Assembly: GCA_032821775.1 (NCBI GenBank) | Contig: JAVLRN010000003.1 | Location: 3,534,001-3,598,000, forward strand | Direction: 5' to 3' | Source: Sanguinoderma infundibulare | Lineage: Eukaryota > Basidiomycota > Agaricomycetes > Polyporales > Polyporaceae | Length of the DNA stretch: 64,000 nucleotides | Shown here: in pieces, positions 48,540 to 58,825 of the stretch | How the letters are laid out: each line of letters starts with the position of its first letter | Position numbering within the stretch: the first letter of the stretch is position 1 | The notes under the pieces: model-generated | Told to the model about the DNA's origin: nothing | Seen by the model: the letters and a program-made list of their open reading frames with translations, nothing else | Database searches by the model: none | Position numbers and translations under genes: made by a program

Positions 48540-48910
48540 AGTCTTCTGATCTGCTGCGAAGGCATGCGTTACTCACCTCAGTTTCTGAAGGAATCGTATG
48601 GTATTGAACGGCGGGACAGGTGACCGCCGCCATATCGCCCACAGGCTCCCACACGACACTGGGCAATGGGGGATCGTCCATCAGGGTCCATGGAAAGAAG
48701 TCCTTGGAGAACCTCTGGGCCGCTCGACGTAGCTCGACGTGTGTATGGCGTTTCCTAGTAAGGAGGGATAGAGAAAAACACTGGGGATGCTTGAGAACGT
48801 CACGTAGTGGTGCCCAGAGCATCCGCTGGAATTTCTCCACATGGTCCATATGGTTTGGGATCAGAGATATGCTTATCGTCAAGTAGTACCAGTGTATTAG
48901 TACCACGTCG
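48540..48910 (-). other. Coding-like fragment related to 43,190-43,650
   Basis: A 122-codon minus frame with FSKDFFPWTLMDDPPLP, GDMAAVTCPAVQYHTI and a GAG|gtgagtaacgc donor at its end. The corresponding positions near 43,460-43,640 hold a diverged version. No domain recognised; may be an exon of a lost gene. Confidence 0.3.
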
Positions 48911-49423
48911 TGCGGCGACTAGATATTAGTGGCGTTCAATAGATGGGCATTAATCCGCCATCAAACGTGTTGAGTCAGCACCTATTGCCCAAAGGGATGA
49001 CGCATGTCCGCACTATCGTTTTTGGCAACTTACGCATTGATGTATGGAGACGTTCCAACGGTGGCGTCGATCGGGACGAGTGGTGCGCGGAAAGGGAGGA
49101 CCCATTGGAACGGGTTTTTCTTTGCCGGCTAAAATGAAAAATATGGATTAAAGGTTTGGTGAAACTTGAAGCGATTTACACCATCACCAAGTGGCAAATC
49201 AGAGAATGCTGCGCGGTCCTTCATGTGGTCCGATATGTTGATCATCATCTGCCGGCAGGTAGTTGGCAAAGATAAGATCCCAGAGAGGACACGGCAGAAA
49301 GGACGTCGACCGCGAGTATCGAGTAAGGACATTGCACAGAAAGGGCTTAAGTGAGGAAAGGAATCGGAAACGAGACGCAGCCTCGTGACTCGAGGCAGCT
49401 CCGAGTCAGGCTGGGACACGTTA
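48911..49423. other. Intergenic, nothing recognised
   Basis: Includes a 103-codon minus frame (49440-49129) without family features. Ends at the TTA target site of the foldback element. Confidence 0.35.
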
Positions 49424-50035
49424 CACGCGAGGAAAACCAATATTTCTTGTGCCCAAAAATAGGCTGAAAAATGTTAGCGCGAATGTCACGTTTTTCGGAA
49501 CGTTTTTCCCCATATAGAACTTGAAATTTAAGTTTTCTCTGAATGTTCGCCCAAAGTTGACGTTTCGGGCCGCGTTCCGAGGCCAACAAAATGTGACGGA
49601 GAATGTCACGTTCTATTGGCTGCACAACATTGCGGAGAACTTCGAGTTTTAATAAACATTCAAACTCAGATAGCATTTAAAGTTCTCCGCTGAAGTGGTC
49701 AATAAACTTGAAGTTTTTAGCAACATTTACCAAGTTTTATGAGAACTTCAAGTTTATTGACCACTTCAGCGGAGAACTTTAAATGCTATCTGAGTTTGAA
49801 TGTTTATTAAAACTCGAAGTTCTCCGCAATGTTGTGCAGCCAATAGAACGTGACATTCTCCGTCACATTTTGTTGGCCTCGGAACGCGGCCCGAAACGTC
49901 AACTTTGGGCGAACATTCAGAGAAAACTTAAATTTCAAGTTCTATATGGGGAAAAACGTTCCGAAAAACGTGACATTCGCGCTAACATTTTTCAGCCTAT
50001 TTTTGGGCACAAGAAATATTGGTTTTCCTCGCGTG
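49424..50035. mobile_element. Foldback (long inverted repeat) non-autonomous element, 612 bp
   Basis: Left arm from 49424 and right arm to 50035 are reverse complements over about 290 bases each, read base by base without mismatch in the part checked; the loop of about 25-30 bases is near 49,718-49,745. Positions mirror around 49,729.5: for example 49,676 pairs with 49,783. Each arm carries the same 88-codon frame in mirror orientation, which is a consequence of the repeat. Outer ends are CACGCGAGG and its complement, each next to TTA (49,421-49,423 and 50,036-50,038), a likely 3-bp target duplication. A three-base duplication fits Harbinger-like (TWA) or CACTA-like elements. No transposase, so it would be non-autonomous. 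Confidence 0.8.
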
Positions 50036-50199
50036 TTAGAAGATAACGCGAGATCGCCAGCGCCGGGCCGATGTGATGAGAATCGTCGCGAATAGTGATG
50101 GGATCTCGGCCCAGGCCCTGAAGCGGACCCAAAACGTCATGTACGCGCCTGGGAGCCGGCGCATTGCCAAGCGATCAGATCTCAACAGGCCGACATGGA

Positions 50200-50293
50200 G
50201 GTGGGGCCGCCGTTGGCAAATTGAGGTGACTTGGAGAGCAGCGCGATAGCTCTCTTGCGCACCGGCCACCAACATCCCCTCGCTGTCCTCCCC
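50200..50293 (+). promoter_or_regulatory. Upstream region shared by both ABC transporter copies (copy 1)
   Basis: The sequence CGTTGGCAAATTGAGGTGAC with GAGAGCAGCGCGATAGC is repeated before copy 2 at about 58,750-58,800 (CGTTGGCGAATTGAGGTGAC, GAGAGCAGCTCAATAGC). The conserved block lies 40-80 bases before each start, so the duplication included at least part of the promoter. No TATA or known factor site was assigned. Confidence 0.5.
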
Positions 50294-53200
50294 ATGGCTG
50301 CCACCTGGCTCGCCCCAACGTGGCGCCAACGAGCCCCGGCCATCCTAGATAGGACGACTTTCCTGGCCCTTCCTGTCGGCGCATACAGCGTGTATAATGC
50401 GGAGGATATCGACTTTGAGTACGTGCCACAGTCTCTGAGGGCGCATATAGCCGCATTCGAAGGCGTATATTGACGTTTGCGATGTCAAAAAGGCCAGGGA
50501 TGTGGAAGAACACACTCGCATACCCCGCCGCGGTCTCGGTCGCATCCGCACTTGTCCTCACTCTCCAGCTTGTCGCTCGTGCTGCCCCCGTCCAGAGGCT
50601 CTTCGCCAGGCTTTCCAAGTCGGATGTTGCAGAAGAAGGTGCAGATGATATTGAGGCGACGGGGGTCAACGGACGCCCTCTCTCCCAGGTCGCAAGGCTC
50701 GGCGGGCCCGTTATCTACGCCTTCAAAGCCATCCGTCTCCTCTCCACTCTCACCCTCCTCGGGCTCGCTATTGCAGGCCTCGTCCTGAACAATCGTCAAC
50801 AGGACTTTGAGTACTCGTTTGACTCGCGCTGGGCTGCATTCGCCTTCATCGGCACATACGTACGTCTCCCTCCGTATCTACCCCGCCCTCAAGGTTGACG
50901 CGCACATGTCAGGCCTACGCGTCTCTGCTCGGTTTTGTGTCGTTGGCATCAAGTCTGCAGCTTAGCAGGCTCGTTACAAAGCATCTGGTCACCGTCCTGC
51001 TCGTGACATGGGCCGTCTACGTCTACCGCGACGTCTGGCCGCTCGCGACCTTCACTCTCCAGCCTTCGGATGCCTCGGAGGGTGCGCTGTTGTGGGCGAA
51101 GGTCGGCGTGTTGACGTTTGCTGCCGTCTTCATACCTCTCGTCATCCCACGCCAATACATCCCCGTTGATCCCAAGGTGTGCGATGTCGTCCGTTATCCC
51201 GTCGACCCTGTTTTACGTCTTGTCCCAGGAACCGGCGGAGAACGTGAATCGTGAACAGACGGCATCTATTCTATCCATGTCGATCTACACGTTCCTGGAC
51301 GAGATCATCTGGAAAGCGTACAAGGTCCCTCATCTTCCGTACGACCAGCTTCCGCCAATTGCGGACTACGATTACGCGAAGAACCTCGTCAAGAGAGCAT
51401 TCCCTGTACGTATTGTGCTCGCTTACGCCGACGGTTTGTTTTATCTGTGCTGTGATAGGTCCTTGATCCCTTCCAAGTCCTCAAGAAGCGGCATCTTTTC
51501 TGGGGTCTCATGACCGTCTTCCGACGGGACTACATCGTTCTCTCCATCATGATGATTCTCAGGGTAAGCCATGAGTTCGTCATACACGTAATCAGTACTG
51601 AGCTCGGCAAAGGTCATCGCGACATTCGCGAGCCCTATTGGCATATACCAACTACTCCAGTACGTCTCCGTCCTCTTGCAATGCTAGGCAGAACCTGGGT
51701 TTTTGCCCCAAGACGACTACTAGTCGTCGAAGCGAGTTTTACCGACAAAACCCGTTTTGTCGGCGCCGTTACCTGATATGGGATCCCCCTCTTGGATTTC
51801 CAGTGCATCGAGTCGCTCCTTGGATGAACTAAGAGCTGGAGTAGATGGTTTGCGCTCTGTGTATTTCCCGCGATTTCAAGCAGCAGTAGGGCGGCGAGCT
51901 CGCTGCGTTTGGGAAATGGGCGGGGTGAGCGCTCCTCCGCAAAACCCGGAGGGGGCTGTTTGCTGACGACCACGGTCGCCTCAGTTTTTTTGTGATTTTT
52001 GCTTGCCCACTTTTGCCGACGACCATGGTCGTGACCACGGTCACGACCGCTGGCCGCCCAGTGGTCACCTTGGGGCACAAACTAACATTCCCATGCTCGG
52101 ACATCAGAGTGGTCGTTTATGACCTGCGTCAGGTACATCGAAACCGATGGTGAAGGCGCTGTCGTTCGTCCATGGGTCTGGATCTCCTGGCTGTTCTTCG
52201 GAACTATCCTCGGTGCCGTAGCAATGCAGTTCTACATCTTCAACACCGTAAGCGTCGATCCTTCTCTTGCATGCGCCGGAATTCACGAACTCTACTGTCC
52301 AGACGCGCATGCTTGTCCGCTGCGAGTCAATCATCATGCAGCTCGTCTTCGACCATTCCCTTCGCATCCGCATGAAAGCGGAGACATCCGAGTCTCCTGC
52401 GCCCAGTCGTGTGACGACCGCCGCGCAGACTCCGGACAACGCCTCCATTGCGGAGCCAGACCCCGAGGATGCGGCAGAAGCGAGTAGCTCGCAAGGCTCG
52501 AGCGAGGATGAGACGATCGTGCGCACTATCAGCGTGGCGAGCACGGCGGCGACGTCGAAGGGCAAGGAGCCTGTCAAGAAGGGCGAAGAAGAGCAGGCCG
52601 TTCCGGTAAAGGACGAATCCGAGTCATCGGGCAGCAAAAACCTCGTCGGGAAGATCAACAATTTGGTCACGTCGGACCTGAACAATCTCATTGACGGACG
52701 TGACTTCTTGTACATCAGTAAGTGGCTCGTCTAGACTGGGGTATTTGCGTCGAGTTGATAATATGGGATAGTCCTGTATGCACCTCTCCAGGTGGGGTTG
52801 GCCGTGTTCTTCTTGTACTCGATCCTCGGGTGGAGGTACGTTCATCATTCGTGTACCGGCGGCGAGGACGTGTGGGCTAACATGTTTTTGCAGCGCCTTC
52901 GTCGGTTTGCTTGCCATGGTGCTCCTCTTCCCTGTTCCTGGATACGTCGCGTCAATGATCCAAGGCGTGCAGAATGAGAAGATGAAAAGGGTAGGCAATG
53001 TGCTGGAGTGCCTTTAGCGCCACAAGGGGACTCACATCATTGCGCCATGCCCAGACCGATGCCCGTGTGCAGAATGTGACTGAGAGTGCGTGTGATAGTC
53101 GCTTTATGCTGGTGTCAGTCGGTCTGACTAGGACGTGCAGCTATGAGCGTCATCCGCATGATCAAGTTATTCGGCTGGGAGCCTCGCGTTTCTGATCAAC

Positions 53201-56200
53201 TCTCTGAGAAGCGGGAGAGCGAGCTTAGGTTCATCCGGAAGTACAAGGTCCTTGAACTGATCAACAACAACATCAAGTGAGTCCTCTTCAAAGCTGCTTT
53301 TCTCGCTCTGTTCGCTTATGTTGGTTGTAGCTTCGTCATTCCCATTGTTACGATGGTTGCTACATTCGCGACCTACGTAAATCTCATGTTTTCGGTTTGC
53401 TCATCAACTTGCTGACCCCGTCACTCTAGACCGTCATCATGGGCGAAGTGCTTACCGCCTCACGCGTGTTCTCATCCATGGCTGGTGAGTGGGCATACAT
53501 AGTGGGCTAGAATCGCTTCCATGCTGATGGATCTGGTCCAAGTCTTCGACATTCTCCGCGACCAGCTACACGCGGTCTTCGGCATCATGCCCGCTGTGAT
53601 CCAAGCCAAGGTCTCGCTCGACCGTATCACAGACTTCCTGAACAACACCGAGCTCCTGGACGAGTTCACCGACAAGGACCCGGCCGAAACCATCGTATCG
53701 CCCACCAGCGTCGAGACCGACGTGATTGGCATCCGCGGCTCATCCTTCACATGGTCGAACGACAATGACGGCACGGTAACGCCCGGCCCGAACCGGCGTA
53801 ATTTCACCTTGCGGATCGAGGACGAGGTGATGTTCAAGCGCGGCCGGTTCAACCTAGTTGTCGGGCCGACGGGCTCAGGCAAGACGTCGCTGTTGATGGC
53901 TCTCCTCGGTGAGCTCCACTATATCCCGTGCGGCCCAGAGTCGTACGTGAGCCTGCCGCGCACGGGCGGGGTCGCGTACGCGGCGCAGGAGTCGTGGGTG
54001 CAGAACGAGACGATCAGGGACAACATACTGTTCGGGGCGCCGTTCGACGAGGCGCGGTACGAGAAGGTGCTCGAACAGTGCGCGCTCCGGCGCGACCTGG
54101 GCCTGTTCGATGCGGGGGACTTGACGGAGGTCGGGGAGAAGGGGCTGACGCTGAGCGGGGGCCAGAAGGCGCGGATCACGCTGGCGAGGGCGGTGTACTC
54201 GCGCGCGGAGATTCTGCTGCTGGACGATGTGCTCGCGGCGCTGGACGTGCATACGGCGCGGTGGATTGTAGATAAGTGCTTCAAAGGGGATTTGTTGAGG
54301 GGACGGACTGTCATACTCGTGGTATGTAGTCTCTTCATTACGCGGTGCAGGATGCTGATGGGGCGAGGCGTAGACCCACAACGTGGCGATGGCGAGCCCG
54401 ATCGCGGATTTTGTTGTCTCGCTTGGCGCGGACGGTCGTATCGCGAGCCAAGGGACGCTTTCCAAGATCCTCGCGAAGGACCTGAAGCTGTCGGAGGAGG
54501 TCGCGGAGGAGCGCGCGGGGATCAAGAAGGCCGATGACATGGTTGACGATGCGGACATCGAACCTGCCGATGGGGGCGTAGGTTGCGTAGCGGTGCCAAA
54601 GAAGGGCGACGGGAAGCTGGTCGTCGCAGAGGAGATCTCGGAGGGGCATGTGTCCTGGTCTGCCCGTGAGTGATGTTTTCTGTTGTGCGCGAATTGTGGG
54701 AGGCTGAGAGTCCACGCAGTGCGACTGTATTTCTCGAGCATGAGCGGCGGGTACTCGTTCGTCTTCTGGTTCTCGGTGTTGACATTCCTGTGTTTGTGCG
54801 AGCTGCTTGGCGTGCTCGAGACGTACTGGCTTGGATACTGGGCCCAGCAGTACGAGGATGCTGATACGAGGGACGTCAATGTGGCCTAGTGAGTAGAACG
54901 TCCCCTTCCCCTCGTGACGGCGTTTTCTTCTCTTTCTTCTCAATGCTGATGTCGCATATAGCTACCTGACGGTGTACAGCGTCATGCTGGTGGTCGGCAT
55001 CGTGTTTTACTGCTCGAGCTATGTCGTGTACCTCTTTGGTGTGCTTCGGGCCTCGCGCAGCATCCACGCGACGTTGGTTCGCTCTATCCTGAGCGCAACG
55101 CTCCGGTGGCTTGACAAGACGCCGACGTCCCGCATCATCGCCCGGTGCACCCAGGACATCCAAGCCAGTACGTACATGCTCGCATGTGGTTGTATCGCAG
55201 CTAACGGTATTATGTATAGTCGATAGCCAAGTTGCGAACACCCTTGGGTGGCTGATCGAGCTGACCGTCTCGATGCTTATGAAGTTCCTTGCCGTCATTA
55301 CCTTCTCGCCCATCTTCACCGTTCCGGGCTTCGTCGTGTCGGTTGTGGGCGCGTGGTGCGGCCAAATCTACATGAAAGCGCAGCTGTCGGTCAAGCGCGA
55401 GATGTCTAACGCCAAGGCGCCTGTGTTGGGACACTTCGGTGCCGCCATCGCTGGTCTGAGTAAGCACTTTTTCGAGTATTCCCGCGACCGTATGAGCTGA
55501 ACGAGGCCTTGACTTTAGCATCTATCCGTGCATACGGCGCGCAGCACCAGTTCAGGCAGGAGTCGTACCGGAGGGTGGACAAGTACGTCCGGGCGGCGCG
55601 GACATTCTACAACCTGAACCGTTGGGTGTCGATGCGCATCGAGGCGCTCGGTGGTCTGTTCGCATCTTGCCTTGCTGCGTACCTTGTGTACGGAAGCAAC
55701 GCCAGGGCGGCCAACACGGGTTTCTCGCTGAACATGGCTGGTATGCATCCTTTGTGAATGTAACTTTTGTGGAAGAACAGAGAAGGCTAACTGCGAGGGA
55801 AGTCGGTTTCAGCAGCTTGATCTTGTGGTGGATCCGGATTTTGAACGAGTTCGAGGTTAACGGGAACAGGTGTGTTGCTGATCTTGTTCGAATTCGTCCC
55901 TTGTTCTGGTGCTGAGACGTTCTCTAGCCTGGAACGTGTCCAGCAGTACGTCACGATTGAGCAGGAGAAGCCGTCAACCAGCGACGGCATCCCTCCTGCT
56001 TACTGGCCTGCGAGCGGCTGCCTGCGCGTCGAGAAGCTTTCTGCGCGTTACTCTGCGGATGGCCCACGCGTCCTGCATGAGATCTCGTTTGAGGTTAAGC
56101 CTGGCGAGCGTGTCGGCATCGGTGAGTCTTCGTCGCTCAGGTGTTAAAGCCTTTTCGGCTAAGGTCGTTTTCATTTGCAGTTGGGCGTACGGGCAGCGGC

Positions 56201-57023
56201 AAGAGTTCGCTGACCCTTTCGCTCCTCCGGCTGATCCTCACCGAGGGCAAGGTGTACTACGACGGCATCGCCACCGACTCTGTCAACCTCGATGCACTCC
56301 GCTCGCATATCACGATCATTCCCCAGGTTCCGGAGCTGCTCAGTGGCACGCTCCGCCAGAACCTGGACCCGTTCTTGCAGTACGACGATGCCGTTCTGAA
56401 CGACGCGCTACGCGCCGCGGGCTTGTTTTCGTTGCAGAGCGAGACGGACGAGGGTCGGATCACGCTCGACTCTCAGATCTCGAGTGGGGGGAGCAACCTG
56501 TCAGTCGGGCAGCGCCAGATCCTTGCGCTCGCTCGTGCGATTGTGCGCCAGAGCAAGCTTCTCATTCTCGATGAGGCGACGTCTGCTATCGGTGCGCTTT
56601 TCCCTGTCGTGGTTTCGTTCAAATAAGCTGATTGGGTACCTACATGGTGCGTAGATTACGAGACTGATGAGGTCATTCAAAAGTCGCTGCGTGAAGAGCT
56701 GGGTAGCGACGTCACCCTCCTGACGATCGCGCATCGTCTGCAGACCATCATGGATGCGGACAAGATCGTAAGTATTTTGTCCTTTCACGCACCCTTGTGT
56801 TCTGGCTGAAGCGGAATCGCTGTAGTTGGTGCTCGATGCCGGTTGCATAGTAAGTTTATCTCTGCGCCTTACCCCGTCGTCCCGTTACTGACATGTTGTC
56901 AAGGCCGAGTTCGGCTCACCAGCGGACCTCCTCAGGAACGAGAAGGGCATGCTTCGCGCGTTGGTGGACGAGAGCGGCGACAAGGAGAAGCTTTACGAGA
57001 TGGCGTATTCCAGGTCTAGCTAA
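50294..57023 (+). CDS. ABCC/MRP-type full ABC transporter, copy 1
   Basis: An intron-rich gene with TMD0-like N-terminal helices, two transmembrane domains and two nucleotide-binding domains. Exon 1 ends in DFE and splices from gtacgt over 70 or so nt to PGMWKNTLAYP. NBD1 (about 53,740-54,330): Walker A GPTGSGKTS, signature LSGGQKARITLARA, Walker B ILLLDDVLAALD, where Asp replaces the usual catalytic Glu, as in ABCC NBD1. NBD2 (about 56,180-56,760): GRTGSGKSS, signature LSVGQRQILALARA, LLILDEATSAID and the H-loop IAHRL. Second TMD includes RLYFSSMSGGYSFVFWFSV and TRCTQDIQ-type coupling helix (ARCTQDIQA). It ends AYSRSS. MRP-type proteins export conjugates, bile pigments or drugs. Intact; one intron carries a MITE (51,689-52,092). 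Confidence 0.92.
51689..52092. mobile_element. hAT-like MITE inside an intron of ABC copy 1
   Basis: The intron after QLLQ is about 440 nt here against about 55 nt at the same place in copy 2 (60,198 onward). The extra sequence is bounded by ATGCTAGG (51,681-51,688) and ATGCTCGG (52,093-52,100), a probable 8-bp target duplication with one change; hAT elements make 8-bp duplications. The ends, CAGAACCTGGGTTTTTGCCC and the reverse complement of the right end (GGGAATGTTAGTTTGTGCCC), agree at roughly two thirds of positions over 24 bases, ending in a shared GCCCCAAG. Internal palindromes such as GACGACCATGGTCGT occur. No transposase. The donor (gtacgt) and acceptor remain outside it. Confidence 0.65.
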
Positions 57024-58739
57024 CCGCTCATCTAGATGCGTTGTGACCTTTAATGTCCGTTTACGTCTGCAGCACGCTAGAGCATCTTGGGGTTATATGC
57101 GACGCCCGCCACATTGTGTAGTAGCATTGGTAGTAGTTTTCGCATGCATCGGACGCACATTTCTTGCATACTATATGACATGTGTTACGCGGGTCTCCGG
57201 CAGGACGCCCTACATCTGCACAAGCACTGGCAGGGAAAGTACTTGTTCAACTGACAATGGTACCTCCTCAAAAGGTGAGCGAGCCAAGCAGCGCATTGGC
57301 AGCGCCTGAGGCCAATGGGAGCCAAGCGGGTCGGGCCGACGGGCGACCCGGCGACATCGCCATATCCGCGTCGTTGATTCCAGGTTGAAAGCATCTCTCG
57401 CGGCAACGATGTTATCCTCTTCTAGGACTAGGACCCAGCTGGGAGACGCCATGCCACAAAAATGCTGTTACGCCTCGTTAGTCTTTGTGGTCTCAATCAC
57501 CCCTGAAGCTGCTTGCGAACAGTTCCAAACAACTTGAATGGCCATTTACACCCCCGAGCAGTTACAGACGTATCTGCACAGTATTCCAGACTCTCGGTTG
57601 AAGCGAGTGCATACTGAGGCCTGAGGCTCTTTGTAATGAGCAAGCATTCTCCGCGTAAGTCTCCGCGGCTCTGTCCCTGTTCAATGCGCCACCAGTAAAG
57701 GTTTACCAAGGTGTAGAACTTCAAGCTTCAACCACTTCATGCTAGCACCGACTTTCTATTGTTCAACTATTGTTCTTCTATATTAGGTGTCTGATTCGCT
57801 TAATTACCGGCCACCGTTCGTCAAAAGCTTCCCGCTCGGCGCTTCAGAGGGCCTTCCAGCTCTCTCTTCAACGGCCACCTACCGACACTTCACCCACGGA
57901 CTTCGAATCCTCTCTGTAGTGGGCTGCCTCTCTGTATGTCTGTGCACTCACGCACATACTCACGCACGCATATAGTGAACTAGGTTCGTTTGACGTCCCT
58001 CTGTCCCCAACCACCCGGCGGCTGACTGTCGATTTAGAGTACTATACCCTCCTTCACCACCCGGTAGAAGATCTGGCTTGTCGTTTACAGACGCGATGGG
58101 TCAAACATAGGAAGTGTACGTACATATGCTTGTGTAACCTGTGTTGAATCGCTGATTTGCGTCACGTTTCTCTTCTACAGATTAAACATCGACAAGAAGG
58201 AGCAGGGGTTCGCGGATGGCGCACGGCAACACAAAACCATTGAGACAGCGCCCAAACGCCATTGCTCGTTCATAGAGCAATCTGTGACGTAGATTGTGCA
58301 CAGCAGCTCAGTCCTTACGAAGTGCAGAGCTCGCAATATGCAGGGTACAGTACTTAGAGTGAATCGGAACTAACCTGCGCCTGGGCAGTGGCAGTGTCAG
58401 GGGCCCAGTTTTCCAGCCAATGGGAGGCGTTTCGTGGGCTCGGGTTGGGTCGGGCCCGAAACGGATGATGGCCTGTGACCATTACCATGTACGCACTCTC
58501 ACTATCTAGAGTTGCTTCATTAGCTAGCGTCCTCTCGCAGGAATATTCCTCTCCAATGCACCCATACGGCGTATATCCGACTCTGTATAAGCGGCACAGA
58601 CGCTGATTAATATCTGATAAGTACGTTACGGCCTTTTACGGCGAGCTGGGAATGTAACGTAATGGAAAGATACACGCCTGCTGACACTGATCTCCTCTAG
58701 GCACTCACGGCTCCCGGTTCAAGGCTGTGCGTGGCGGCG
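57024..58739. other. Intergenic between the tandem ABC transporters
   Basis: About 1.7 kb without a convincing gene. Only short frames, none with recognisable features. It separates the stop of copy 1 from the duplicated promoter block of copy 2. Confidence 0.45.
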
Positions 58740-58825
58740 GACCCGACGTTGGCGAATTGAGGTGACTCCGAGAGCAGCTCAATAGCTTTTCATCCGTTTC
58801 TTGTATTACCACTGCTTGTCCTCCC
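58740..58825 (+). promoter_or_regulatory. Upstream region shared by both ABC transporter copies (copy 2)
   Basis: Counterpart of 50,200-50,293: the same GAATTGAGGTGAC and GAGAGCAG blocks at nearly the same distance from the start. Marks the left boundary of the copied unit. Confidence 0.5.

Noticed and set aside
49783..50046. 88-codon frame present in both arms of the foldback element, as a small gene
   Set aside because: It occurs twice only because the arms are inverted copies; no homology, no promoter, and it crosses the element end.
53875..54879. Minus-strand frame of 334 codons in ABC copy 1
   Set aside because: Antisense of NBD1, which has clear Walker and signature motifs on the plus strand.
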